From Strongylocentrotus purpuratus (Eukaryota; Echinodermata; Echinoidea; Camarodonta; Strongylocentrotidae), in contig NW_022145599.1 of NCBI RefSeq assembly GCF_000002235.5, forward strand, positions 20,387,655 to 20,451,654: a DNA stretch of 64,000 nucleotides, in the 5' to 3' direction. The notes beneath the pieces were generated by a model. That model worked only from the letters and a program-made list of their open reading frames with translations, ran no database searches and was not told the origin of the DNA. The position numbers and the translations under genes were made by a program. Below, piece by piece: positions 1 through 12,339 of the stretch; within the stretch, counting starts at the first letter, position 1; each line of letters opens with the position of its first letter.

Positions 1-3000
1 TCTGTGTGAACATATACCATACTTGGTATCATTCGAAAGGGCACTTCATTGCGGTCAGTTTGACACCATCGTCATCTGCGCGCAATGTACTGCACGCATT
101 CAACGCGCTATTACGTAATGCATAGCAAATTCATCATTTTTGGCGATAACTTTACGAAGAGGGCATTAAAATTTATTCAACTTGGCAGACAGTTGCCACG
201 TATATGGATACATGTGTCTGCCAAGTTTCATTGATGTAGGTATAAAGATCGCTAATTTAGAGCAATTTGAAGTTATTTCTCAATTTTCTTGAAAATGGCG
301 AATTTGGAGGGCATTTTTCGCAAAGTCGGCCAGTGTAAGGGTATATAATTTTGTATATGGCTGGAAAGGGCATATGTTCAGGTATCTAAATCCAAAAAAA
401 GGTACGGGTCTGCCAAGCCAAAATGGAGATACGGCCACAGAAAGAAATCCCATTCCCAGAAGTTTAGAGGGCGCTATTTATGTTTTGCATAGCCATTGGA
501 GCGTGAAATTTGGCATGGCTATGTGCAATCATGAGATAAAGATACTGTGAGATTTAAATACAAAACGGAATTTATATGAGAAAGTTATGGCAGTTTTAGA
601 TTATTTAGGGGTCCATTTTTCAAGAATTTTAGAGATTTTTGACGGAGTCGGTTTCTGATGTGAATTTTGAGTACGAAGATGGCATTTTGAAGGTCAAGTG
701 ATGCGTCGCAGAGTAAAGAACATCTCTTAGACTATCTAGAGAGATTTGTTAGAAGTTTGTAAGATCTAGGATAGTGGAGATAGGCAGGAAGATAGAAAGG
801 CCTTATAATGGACCGGAAACGGACAAAATGGCGCCTGGACGTTTACGCATGAGTGATTTCAGAAAACGAAAAAGTAGGTGACCTAGATTGGATATCAGAG
901 ATTACGCCTACGAAGTTTGAAAGGAATTGAGCAAGAGTAAAGGATCTAGATAGGGTCCACAAGCACTACGTGCAAAGCGAATGGGATTTCGGACGCTAGG
1001 AAGAAGTAAGAATATTAACTAGAAATGCAATCGTGTCACAACGATGTGCGTGCAATGACGCCATGTTTCTACGTGTCAAACGAAAGAGCTTCTCTCGCCC
1101 TATCCAGAGCAATTTGTACAAAGTCTGTAGCTTCTGTGATATTGGAGATAGGTAGGGCGAAAGAAAGGCATCAACAGTGACCTTGATGGGATGGTACTAT
1201 GCCTACGAAGTTTGAAAGAAATTGGGATAGGGGAAAGAACCTAGAAAGGGCTCGCAAGCACTGCGTGCACAAACCAATGGGATTTGGTGCATGTTTGACA
1301 TTGCAATCAAGTTCGTTCTGGGGGCCAAAAGCGTGAACCCGATATGCCCCATAGACAATACGTGTAATGAATGGGCGGAAAACGTGCAGGATCTGTATTA
1401 TGGCCGGAGTTAAATTGTTTTTTCTCTCTCTCTTTACGTCTCTTTATGGGCCGTATTTGGTATCATTAGAAAGAGAATTTCATGGTTGTTATTGTAAACC
1501 ACTCTCTTTTTTTCTATGATAATCCTATCGAAACACGTGATGTAAAATAGATGTATAGGACAAAATGGCGTCTTAAATGGCCCCCTTGACCAATTTCAAA
1601 AATCCGGCCACGAGGTGCCCTGCGTATTGGAACTCGGCATGTCACTGCAAATTTTCAAGGAAAAAAAAGGACGTTTAAGGGGCGAAAAGCAGTCTGAAAA
1701 AATGACGTCATAGCCGAAACGTGTTAGGTTCGGGCGGAAACTCGGCGGAATTCGTGTAGTGATCTTTGTTCAAATGCGATTTACTCACAATTTTCTGTGT
1801 AAACATATATAATACTTGGTATCATCCGAAAGGGCACTTCATTGCGGTCAGTTTGACACCATTGTTCACTGCGCGCAATGTATTGCGCGCATTGAACGCG
1901 CTATTACGTAATCCATAGTAAATTCATCATTTTTGGCGATAACTTTGCGCTGACATATTTGAATTTTACCAAACTTGGTAAACAGTTGTCACGTATATGG
2001 ATACATATGTCTGCTAAGTTTCATTGATGTAGGTATTACGATCGTGATTTTAGAGCAAGTTGAAGTTATTTTGTTATTTTCTCAAAAATGGCGAATTTGG
2101 AGGGCATTTTTCTCAAAGTCGGTCAGTGTAAGGGTATATAATTTTGTATATGGCTGGAAAGGGCATATCTTCAAGTATCTAAATCCAAAAAAGGGTACGG
2201 GTTTGCCAAGCCATTATGGAGATACGGCCACAGAAAGAAAGCCAATTCCCAGAACTTTAGAGGGCGCTATTTATGTTTTGCATAGCCATTGGAGCATGAA
2301 ATTTGGCATGGCTATGTGCAATTATGAGATAAGGATAATGTGAGATTTAAACACAAAACGGAATTTATATGAGAAAGTTATGGCAGTTTTAGATTTTTTA
2401 GGGGTTCATTTTTCAAGAATTTGAGAGATTTTTGACGGAGTTAGTTTCAGATTTAAATTTTGAGTACGAAGATGGCATTTTGAAGGTCAAGTCATACGTC
2501 GCAGATGAAAGAACATCTCTCAGACTATCTAGAGGAATTTTTTAGAAGTTTGTAGGATCTAGGATAGTGGAGATAGGAAGGAAGATATAAAAGCCTTAAA
2601 ATGGACCAGAAACGGACAAAATGGCGCCTGGACGGTCATGCATGAGTGATTTCGAAAATCGAAAAAGTAGGTGACCTTGATGAGATGCTAGAGATGATGC
2701 CTACGAAATTTGAAAGGAAAAGGACTTGAGGAAAGGACCTGGATAGGAATAACAAGCACTACGTGCAAAGCGAATGGGATTCCGGACGACAAGAAGAAGA
2801 GGAAGAACCAAGAATATTAATAACGTGAACGAAAACAAGGCAATGACGAAGGTTCGTCATTGCAACCGTCATTGCAACTAGAAATGCAATCGTGTCACAA
2901 CGATGTGCGTGCAATGACGCCGTGTTTCTACGTGTCGAACGAAAGAGCTTCTCTCGGACTATCCAGAGCAATTTGTACGAAGTCTTTAGCTTCTGTAATA

Positions 3001-4800
3001 TTGGAGACAGGTAGGGCGAAAGAAAGGCCTCAATAGTGACCTTGATGGGATGGTAGTGACTATGCCTACGATGTTTGAAAGAAATTGGGATAGGGGAAAG
3101 AACCTAGAAAGGGCTCGCAAGCACTACGTGCAAAAACAAATGGGATTAGTTGCATGTTCGTCATTGCAATCAAGATCGTTCTAGGGGTCAAAAGCGTGAA
3201 CCCGATTTGCCCCATAGACAATGCGTGTAATGCATGGACGGAAAACGTACAGGATCTGTATTATGACCGGAGTTAAATTGTTTTTTCTCTCTCTCTTTAT
3301 GTCTCTTTATGGGCCGTATATGGTATCATTGGAAAGAGAATTTCATGGTCGTTATTGTAAACTACTCTTTTTTTTATATGATAATCCTATCGAAACATGT
3401 GATGTAAAATAGATTTAAAGGACAAAATGGCGTCTGAAATGGCCACCTTGACCAATTTCAAAAATCCGGCCACGAGGTGCCCTGCGTATTGCATCTCGGA
3501 ATGTCATTGCAAATTTTCAAGGAAAAAAAAGGATGTTTAGGGGGCGAAAAGTAGTCTGAAAAAATGACGTCATGGCCGATAAGTGTTATAATCGGGCGGA
3601 ATTCGTATAGTGACCCTTGTTCAAATGCGATTTACTCACAATTTTCTGTGTAAACATATACCATACTTGGTATCATTCGAAAGGGCACTTCATTGCGGTC
3701 AGTTTGACACCATTGTCATCTGCACGCAATGTACTGCACGCATTAAAGGCGCTATTACGAAATGCATAGCAAATTCATCATTTTTGGCGATAACTTTGCA
3801 ACGAGGGCATTACAATTTATTAAACTTGGCAGACAGTTGTCACGTATATGGATACATATGTGTGCCAAGTTTCATTGGTGTAGGTATAAAGATCGCCATT
3901 TTAGAGCAAGTTTAAGTTATTTTTGAATTTTCTTGAAAATGGCGAATTTGGAGGGCATTTTTCTCAAAGTCAGTCAGTGTAAGGGTATATAATTTTGTAT
4001 ATGGCTGGAAAGGGCATATCTTCAAGTATCTAAATCCAAAAAAGGGTACGGGTTTGCCAAGCCATAATGGAGATACGGCCACAGAAAGAAAGCCAGTTCC
4101 CAGAACTTTAGAGGGCGCTATTTATGTTTTGCAAAGCCATTGGAGCGTGAAATTTGGCATGGCTATGTGCAATTATGAGATAAAGATACTGTGCGATTTA
4201 AATACAAAACAGAATTTATATGAGAAAGTTATGGCAGTTTTAGATTATTTAGGGGTCCATTTTTCAAGAATTTGAGAGATTGTTGACGGAGACGGTTTCA
4301 GATTTGAATTTTGAGTATGAAGATGGCATTTTGAAGTACAAGTTATACATTAAAGAACATCTCTTAGACTATCTAGAGGAATTTGTTAGAAGTTTGTAGG
4401 ATCTATGATAGTGGAGATAGGAAGGAAGAAAGAAAGGCCTGAAAATGGACCAGAAACGGACAAAATGGCGCCTGGACGGTCATGCATGAGTGATTTCGAA
4501 AATCGAAAAAGTAGGTGACCTTGATGAGATGCTAGAAATGATGCCTACGAAATTTCAGAGGAAAAGGACATGAGGAAAGCACCTAACTAGGAATCACAAG
4601 CACTACGTGCAAAACGAATGTGATTTCTGGACGATAAGGAGAATATTAATGGGGCAGAATGTGAACGAAAACAAGGCAATGACGAAGGTTCGTCATTGCA
4701 ATAACGTGAACGAAAACAAGGCAATGACGAAGGTCGTCATTGCAACAAACAATGCTTTCTTCACTATATATCTGACTACGGTAAATACATGCAACAATTA
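1..4800 (+). repeat. Tandem array of about 1.8-kb units (2.6 copies)
   Basis: The same sequence recurs at positions 1, 1794 and 3645 (motif 'TCTGTGTRAACATATA' followed by 'ACTTGGTATCAT'), giving periods of 1793 and 1851 bp. The third copy stops near 4800. Each unit contains two diverged sub-blocks, for example around 710-800 and 1090-1170, both built on 'ACTATCTAGAG/CTATCCAGAG ... TTTGT', so the unit itself arose by an older internal duplication. Short open frames recur in the units but their ends shift between copies, so they do not look like a maintained gene. A diverged copy of the same unit lies at 26560-29340. The array probably extends left of the window. Family unknown. Confidence 0.85.
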
Positions 4801-5771
4801 ATGACGCACCGACGGTGACTTTGTCATTCTTCAAGGTCATATCATTCATGTTACTACTACGTACATGTATTATGCACTACCGTGCACGACAATTACGTAT
4901 CCTACATACACGTGTACAATCTTTTACGTGAACAACTCATTCATGTCATTATTTATCACCTCAAAATAGTGTCATAAACATCATATTTCATTAAGCTATC
5001 TAGCTGTAAAGACAATATAACTCATAAACTTCAAGATAACATATTCATTTCTACTTACATCATTGGGCTTGTATCACAAAATTAAAAGAAAACTTAGGCA
5101 ACTCTGGGCAGTAATTTATCCCATGACAAGGAAAATCAGCAACACGCAAAATCCAGTACGCCCTTAAGCGGCCTAATCCATACACTTTCTACAAAACGAC
5201 GCCTGTGACATCACAAGCATCGGCTTCAAGCAGAACTTTATCCTGCACTCCACAGTTGGGGTACAACTCAAAGCTCAGCCTTAGCATGGTTCACTCCGAT
5301 TACAGTTCTTAGAAACTACGTTATTGTTAACAATCAAATCGATAAACTGGGTGGATGAAAGAAATGGAAAGAGGTATCAAAATTGTATCACCAAAGGTAA
5401 AAAATAAAGAAAATTAATGAACTCTTTGTGTGCCCTGCGAATGATCTCCCTGTGCCTTAGTGTATTTTTATACACGATACGTTTATTTATGGCTTCGAGA
5501 TTATTTCTTTCCATTGTAGACTCACTCTGAATCATTGTCAAAAGGAAAAAGGCATTCATGTTGCTAATCGAGACCGGAAATTGTGGATTTTGCAAAATAT
5601 GTGTTCCACACTGTTAATTTGTACCTTTTCTTTTGTGCCAATTGGCGCATACAGTCAGGAAGCGACTCTGCCAATTGTCACTGGTTGCGGGTGAAAGGTT
5701 TGTCGAGTAGATGTTATAGGAGCACGATTTGCCTATGGTTCTTTAACGTCTATTCCTCTTGTGCTTTCTAG
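4801..5771. other. No gene recognised; intron upstream of the plus-strand exon
   Basis: No convincing exon or element was found between the end of the tandem array and the splice acceptor at 5770-5771. It is probably intron of the plus-strand gene, whose earlier exons would lie left of the window. Confidence 0.4.
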
Positions 5772-6287
5772 GAAAAGAAAGAATCGCGGTGATTGCTCAC
5801 GATTTCTCACATGATGAAGACGAGGTGAGGGCAATGAAGATGGATACTTTCAAGAACACCCAGTGGTCGACCTTTGAGAAGGCGGGCCTGGTCATGATCT
5901 GTGGGATGATGGATAAGTCCCCAGAGATTAAAGAGGAAGATTGGAAGAGCTTGGTGAAGCTACTGGGGACATCATCGAGTGGCCCTGATGGGATGGTAAC
6001 GCGTTCCCCCAAGCCTGCCATCTATATCTGCACCTCCTGGGGGCTCTACAGTGTCAAAGGACTCAAGGAAAAGTTAACAACTTTGTTGAAGCAATCGTTC
6101 TCAAGGTATGAGATCAGGGAGCAGGAACTACCTTACAGTCGCCTGGAGGATTTCAAGTTTCCCCCGGAGGTGGACAGAACTGATGCCATGATTCTCTGCC
6201 ATTCGGTCCAGAATAGGGGGTTCTCTATCACGGATGTTGAAAACTCAATCTATGACGAGTTCCTGAAGTACTGCAATCGAGTTTTTG
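5772..6287 (+). CDS. Internal exon, 172-residue repeat module of unrecognised alpha/beta family
   Basis: The exon is bounded by acceptor 'TTTCTAG' and donor 'GTAAGTG'. It is 516 bp, exactly 172 codons, phase 1-1: the first two bases complete a glycine codon and the last base opens one. It starts GKERIAVIAHDF, contains KPAIYICTSW and DRTDAMILCHS, and ends YCNRVFG. The next exon starts again with GKHHMAVIVHDF, so the exon is one unit of a tandem-repeat protein whose repeat boundary falls inside a domain. Hydrophobic strands alternating with charged helices suggest a Rossmann-like or P-loop-like fold, but I see no Walker A motif and cannot name the family. The same strand/helix pattern and a splice at the matching glycine occur in the minus-strand gene (57387-59887). 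Earlier exons must lie left of the window. Confidence 0.75.
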
Positions 6288-6394
6288 GTAAGTGAAAAGT
6301 GATATGTAGGGTATATTTATTTGATAATGCTATCTTTAGCTTGATTTACCTTTCATTCAAACTGATAGAATAATTTCGTTTTTAAACGTTTTTA

Positions 6395-6950
6395 TGCATT
6401 GACTGGGTGACTGATTGGTGGGTTGTATGATTGAGTCGTTTGACTGCTCATGCACTCAAATTGAATGCTCGCTTGATTAAACGATTGGAGGAGTAACTGA
6501 TTGAGTGGGTTGGCCTAATTGATTGCGAGTGTTAATGATTGATTGTGTTAGTAATTGATTGTCTAAGTGATTGATTGTCTACTAGCACATTATTGATTGT
6601 GTGAGTGAGTGATTGTGTGTGAATGATTGATTTTGTGAGTTATCGTATGAGCGCTTGATTGTATAAGTGATTAATTGTGTAAGTGTTGATTGTGTTAATC
6701 ATTGACTGTGTGAAAGTCTGATTGTGTGAACTAATGATTGTGTGTGTAATTGATTGTGTGAGTGATCGATTGTGTAAAATAATTGAATATGTGTGAATAA
6801 CTGATTGTATGAATTGTGTGAATGACTGACTTGGTAGGCATAAGTGGCTCATTGTGTGATTGAGTAGTTCTTGAGTGATTCATTGTTGTAGAGATTGCTG
6901 TTTTGAGCGAGTGATTGCGTGGGTGAATTACAGAGTAAAAATGACTACGT
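6395..6950 (+). repeat. Degenerate 'TGATTGTGTGAG' minisatellite in intron
   Basis: Loose repeats of TGATTGTGTGAGTGAT fill this part of the intron. The block is followed at 6950-7035 by AAT/AAC-type microsatellite. The same arrangement recurs at 10120-10515, next to the decayed copy of the following exon. Confidence 0.75.
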
Positions 6951-7430
6951 GAATAATAATACTAATATCACAACAACAAGAATAATAATGATAATAACAA
7001 CAACAACAAAAATGATAATAATAATAATAATAATTGGATTTAAATGGCGTTTTTTCCCCAAATGATACGGTCCTTTAGTCGATGAATAAATTCAGCATTA
7101 TTGTAGAGGTATGTTTTGTAGTTTTTAAAATTTAAGGCCACATAAAATAGCCGCATGAGAATGTGTGATTATGTATTTTATTCATTAGATGATTGTTTAA
7201 GTATTTTTACCATTGAGTGATGAGTTTATCATGAGATTGATTGATCGATTGTTTGAATACGTATATGATGGATGTTTAGTTATTTTGATCCAGGAATCTT
7301 CAGATCGTCCCTTTTATCATTGTCAAACGTGTCTTTTTATTTCAGACCCAGTATCATCTAAATATAGTACTTACTAAGAGTAGAAAATATCGTATTCAGT
7401 TTGTTATATATCATTTCTTCTATTCTTCAG

Positions 7431-7639
7431 GGAAGCATCACATGGCTGTGATAGTACACGATTTCGACAACAAGCCTGAAATCCTCAAAATCCATATTGA
7501 GACATTTCAACGAACCCAGCCGACGACCTATAAATTGGCAGACTATGTAGCTCTGACAGGACAGCTCGATGTTCCCGATGTGAAACTCTGTCACGATAGG
7601 TCGACAAGTTTAGAGACGTTTGTCAGGAGATTTTGCTAA
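7431..7639 (+). CDS. 3'-terminal exon of the plus-strand repeat-module gene
   Basis: Acceptor 'TTCTTCAG' is followed by 209 bp that, with one base carried from the exon ending at 6287, gives 69 residues and a TAA. The protein begins GKHHMAVIVHDFDN, matching GKERIAVIAHDFSH at the start of the previous exon, and continues with TFQRTQPTTYKLADYVAL against TFKNTQWSTFEKAGLVMI. It stops after SLETFVRRFC, so the last repeat is only the N-terminal third of a full 172-residue unit. No poly(A) signal stands out close by; AATAAA strings occur only far downstream near 9380. Function not recognised. Confidence 0.7.
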
Positions 7640-8084
7640 TTTCTTTGCAGAGACTGAAATGAGGTGATCTTTATTAGTTGGAATGATGAGTCTTTAATTT
7701 TATACACAGTTTTTTATTGTAAAATCGTACATTACATAAGATATTCATTTAACTCAAGATTGTCGTGACGAATGTTGTATGATTTTCGAAGAAAGCACAA
7801 ATTGTAGTTGGTAATCATTATGTAAATATCTTCGTTCGTATAGGACTGTATACTTATTTATGATTACAAGTATTGTGGCCGGGGAAATGTTTGATTTAAG
7901 ATATGGTAAAAGGTAGCCTAAATCAAATTAAAGTCGACTTTAGTTGATGAATACCATACGTGTATGCTGTTTACACAATTGTGTTCCTTATGATTGGTTA
8001 TACATTAAACTGGGATATCAATTATGTGTACATACTAATTTTTGTATCAGCGCTTTGGTCAGTTTAAGCGATAAGAACCAAAAT
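7640..8084. other. Probable 3' UTR / intergenic, nothing else seen
   Basis: Unique AT-rich sequence follows the stop codon. I see no second gene or element here. Confidence 0.4.
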
Positions 8085-8335
8085 ATATTATCATTATTAT
8101 TATTATTGTCATTAATATTATCATTATTGCCATTATTATCATTATCATTATTATCGATATTATCATTATCAGTAGTATTGTTATCATCAGTATTGTTAGT
8201 ATTATTATTATTGGTAGGAGTAGTTGTAGTAGTATTATTAATATTTATATTATCATTAACATTATTATTGTTATTATTATCATTTTTATTATTATCATTA
8301 TTATTATGATTATCATTATCATTATTGTATCAACC
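8085..8335 (+). repeat. ATT/ATC trinucleotide-type microsatellite
   Basis: About 250 bp of interrupted ATTATTATC and ATTATC repeats. Open frames rich in leucine across it are by-products of the repeat. Confidence 0.9.
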
Positions 8336-10119
8336 TGTAAATGCTCATCTCGGTGTTTGGCAGATGGTGAAGTGTTCGTTTCTTCAATCGACATATTTTG
8401 TCAGGCCTGTTTTTAAAGGGTGATGTATGCCCACTTTGCTCTATTCTCGAAAAGCAACGGGCAACTGAAATTGTGATTTATTTTCATTCTTTTAATGTTT
8501 TTAACAATCGTTGGTAATTGTTTTTATTCATTCATTTATTTATGTATTCTGGTTATAAATGTTTTTCGATGAAAGTACAATGTCATGCGCATTATTGTAC
8601 TAACTCAGATTAGTTGCTATTCAAAGCAGAATCTGTCATGTAGAAAAAATAAAATATTACTAATATAAAAAAAGAAATAGCTAATTTAAGTTTGAAATCA
8701 TATCTGTATCGTATGCTAATATAGAAGCTAACTCCAGTACTAATTATGAAAACACAATGTGGCCTTGTAAATCGTGTATATAGTGATGGCAGTTTTATAT
8801 TAAGTGAGAAAGGGCGCAAAGGAAAGTTCTGTTATTTTCCTACCAAATATAATGGTAAAAAAATAGGAAGAAAATAGATATAATAGAAGATTAAACAGAT
8901 GCGAAGAAGCGATAATAGCAATCTTCTAACTACACACGTCGAAAACAAGTCCTTCTATTAATACACCCATATGTACATGTATTTACTTTAAGTTATCCAC
9001 CTTAAAATGTTTATTTGCTACTCCTATGCATTTGAATACTACTAGCCAATCTTTAAATCCAAATTATGTGTTTTCAGGTCGAGACTGCTGTTGCCATGAA
9101 ACACTGAAGTCTGTCAAATGATCCTTTATTTTTGTCTTCAATATCTTATGTTGATATTATTGATTATAGTTTATCTCTACCTTGAACTCTGCCACTTATA
9201 ACGTAATATTATATTCAATGTAATGGATGATATATGTTTTGAATCTTTTACCTTTAGTTCTGAGTTTGTTTTATTTGTACTGTGTTAATGATAACGTTAC
9301 CTATACGCTGTGTAAATTATGTAAACCCTGTATCCGAACACTTCGCGTAAATGTACTGATTTTCGGTGATTACAGTAATAAAGATGTTACTTTCAGTGTT
9401 TAACATAGAGTAATACGGTCAGAGAGTATAACATCGATAACAGAAATGGTTCAAACTACCAATAAATGGCGTGGGTTTCAAGAGATACTTGACTCGGTCG
9501 ACTAAATTGAATCAAATTGAATTGAATCAAATTGAGATTTGTTATTGATTTTTTTTTAAAATCCTCTCAGTCATAAAAACTTAATTGTGATTTTTGTACA
9601 ATAGCTGGGATCGAAATAAAAATAATGTTTATTATGAGGACCGGGCTGAATTGTTCCAATCTTTGATTGGTGGTAGCAAGTAAATATGCTTTATACCACC
9701 AGCTTCCACGTGTCTTTAACATAGTTAGCAGAAAGGTTCTATTGGAGAGCTAAGATGGGGGTGAAAAAGGTTATAGCGGATGTGCCACAATATTAAACAG
9801 GAATCATAAACGTTCACTATATATCTCTAATATCCACTAATAATAATGACCCAACTCTCCCCCTTTCCATTTGATATATAAGATTATAAAATGGGTTCAA
9901 GAATATAGCGAATGATAAGCGTCTAAATGGATCGAGTGCTTGTATGTACGTGCATTACTTGTTACCATGTATACGAGAGGTGCATTTTGTTGATAACAGC
10001 CGTCAATTTCTCGACTTTATAGTCATATTGTAGACCCATCTTATAAAACAATTAATACTTGTTTTTAGCTCGTGCATTAGTGAAATGTTAAGTCACAAGG
10101 AGATGGAAAATGAACATAG
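8336..10119. other. No gene recognised
   Basis: AT-rich sequence between the terminal exon and its downstream duplicate. There is a small TTGAATCAAA-type direct repeat near 9510. No exon, RNA gene or element could be supported. Confidence 0.4.
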
Positions 10120-11030
10120 AAGTGATTGATTGTGTAAGTGATTGGTTGTGTGAGTTATTGATTGTGCGAGTGATTGACTATGTGAATTATTGACTAGTGT
10201 GAAAATTAATAGCGTAAGGGATTGATTTGTAATTGATTGATTTTGTAAGTGATTAATTGTATAAATGATTGTTTATGTGAATGATTGGTTGTTTAAATTA
10301 TTGATTGTGTGAATGACTGGTTGTGTAGGAAAAAGTGATTGACTACGCAATTGAGTCGTTGATTGAGTGATTCATCGTAGAGATTGCTGTTGCGATTAGT
10401 GCATGATTATCTGAGTAAAAATGACTGAGTAAATAATAAAACTAATAAGACCAAGAATGAAAATAACAACAGCGACAACAACAATAATGATAATAAATAT
10501 AATAATGATAATAATTTGGATTTGAATGGCTTTTTTTTTCTTCAAATGATACAAAACACTGTCCTTTAGTCGATGAATAAATTCAGAGTTGTTGTCGAGG
10601 TAAGTTTTGTAGTTTTAAAATTTAGGGCCATATTAGCCGCATGAGCCTGTGTGATAGTGTATGGGATTAATATACGTGACTGATGGATGTGTATTGATTA
10701 TGGTCCGTTAATCTTCCAATCGTCCTTTTTATCATCGTCAATCGTTTTTTTTACAGACCCAGTATCATTTAAATGTAGTACTAACCATCAGGAGACAATA
10801 TTCCAGTCATTTGTTTTATATTTCATTTATTCTAATCTTCATAAACGGATCACATGGCTGTGGTTGTATATGATTTCGAGTACGAGTTTGAAATCCTAAA
10901 AATCTACATGGAGACATTTCAACGAGCCCTGCCGGGGACTTATGAATTGGCAGACTTTGAAGCTTTGGCAGGACAGCTCGACTTTCCCGATGTGAAACTC
11001 TTTCACGATAAATCGACAAGTTTATAAACG
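10120..11030 (+). pseudogene. Decayed duplicate of the plus gene's last intron and terminal exon
   Basis: This segment repeats, in the same order, the features of 6400-7639: the TGATTGTGTGAG block, the AAT-type microsatellite, the 'GTCGATGAATAAATTCAG' stretch and the terminal exon. The exon copy (about 10845-11027) reads HMAVVVYDFEYEFEILK and then ELADFEALAGQLDFPDVK, clearly the same sequence as 7431-7639. The splice acceptor is lost (CTTCAG has become CTTCAT) and a TAA cuts off the last ten codons. The duplication lies about 3.4 kb downstream of the original. I infer a tandem duplication of the gene's 3' end that is no longer used, although use of another acceptor cannot be excluded. Confidence 0.7.
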
Positions 11031-11507
11031 TTTGTCAGGACATTACGCTGCATACGATTGCAGAGACTTTCGAGAAATAAACCAGTGGCAATTTTGATGA
11101 GCTAGTGTATTTCCAAATAAATCAAGTTCATATTATTCAATATATTACTCTTATATTCACACATTAATTAGGAAATTATGCAAAATACGATCGCGATGAC
11201 TTTCGAAAAATCATCCTGAGGCAATTTCAATAAGCTATTATACATCCCAAAGATGCTTTCTGCGTCTATCTAATGACTGCTTCAAGCTGATAGTTCTACT
11301 ATAGTTTAACATTAAATCATTAATTTTGTGACAATTTATATTCACAATTACATGATGCAATTCATTTATTCTTGATAAAGTATAGGACAAACCTTCCACT
11401 TGCACGGATTATAATTAAACATATTCTCATAACAATTACTCTCGACAAAGGGATGATAACTATGTTGGGGCATAGTAACATGTTATTCATTATTTTATAT
11501 TTATAAA
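11031..11507. other. No gene recognised
   Basis: A short diverged direct repeat is visible ('GACTTTCGAGAAATAA' near 11067 and 'GACTTTCGAAAAATCA' near 11198). Nothing else could be supported. Confidence 0.4.
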
Positions 11508-11631
11508 ATGCGGATTGGTAGTATCAGTGGTATAAGTAGGTCCAATATTAGTAATAGCCGCAGCAGTAGTAGTATCAGTGGTAGAAGTAGGTCCAATATT
11601 AGTAATAGCCGCAGCAGTAGTAGTAGCAGTT

Positions 11632-11669
<38 letters not shown>

Positions 11670-11730
11670 TGTTGTAGTAGTTGTAGTAGGTGTAGTAGTA
11701 GTAGTAGTAGCCTAATAGTAGTAGATGTTA
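11508..11730 (+). repeat. AGT/GTA trinucleotide microsatellite
   Basis: GTAGTA and AGCAGTAGTA repeats run for about 220 bp and contain a longer duplicated 'GGTCCAATATTAGTAATAG' block. Poly-serine and poly-leucine frames here are artefacts of the repeat. Confidence 0.9.
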
Positions 11731-12339
11731 GAATGCAATTTCGAGTTTTTGTTAAGTACATTATTCTTTTACCACGGGACTTGACACAACATTTGATAGC
11801 AAGTGAACGTGGTAAAGGGGTACTTTAATCGTCCTCTTCCCGACACAACGGGCATACACATAGAGAAATAAAAGGTGTTCTTGGGGAGTAAAACGAAATT
11901 GGAAAAATAGGGCGCCCCCTATTACACCTTTTAGGGAGCAAAACACGGAAATGCGCAAGGGTATACATAATAGTCATTTGAGGGGGCTAATTTTACACCC
12001 TATTTTCGTCAGACGAACTCTGATTGGTCAATATATTGTACCATATCAGGGCTTTGGCATTGGGAGGTTCAGCATTTTTCTATTGTGAGTGCGTATGCGC
12101 ATGCGCTACAGCAATGGCGCATCGTGTCGATATAGGTACTGCCAAATGAAGAAAAATTAGCATAATTTACATATTTTAGTCATGTTTGGGGAATTATCAT
12201 GTTTCATTTGGGCATATTATTTGTGTGAAAGTTATCAAATCAGGAATAAGGGGTTGTACCGAAGGTTATATTTGATATCTAATGAAGTTAGCAAAAGTGT
12301 TGTTTTACAAACTAGTACATAATTGCCTTCTTATACGTA

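Noticed and set aside
1975-4275. Conserved protein encoded by the 1.8-kb tandem units (frames with ERKPIPRTLEGAIYVLHSHW)
   Set aside because: The wording recurs because the DNA recurs. Frame ends and starts differ between copies, the first copy has a stop where the third does not, and there is no recognised domain.
7944-8309. Leucine-rich membrane-like protein
   Set aside because: Low-complexity ATT/ATC microsatellite.
11501-11828. Poly-serine and poly-leucine open frames
   Set aside because: Products of a GTA/AGT microsatellite.
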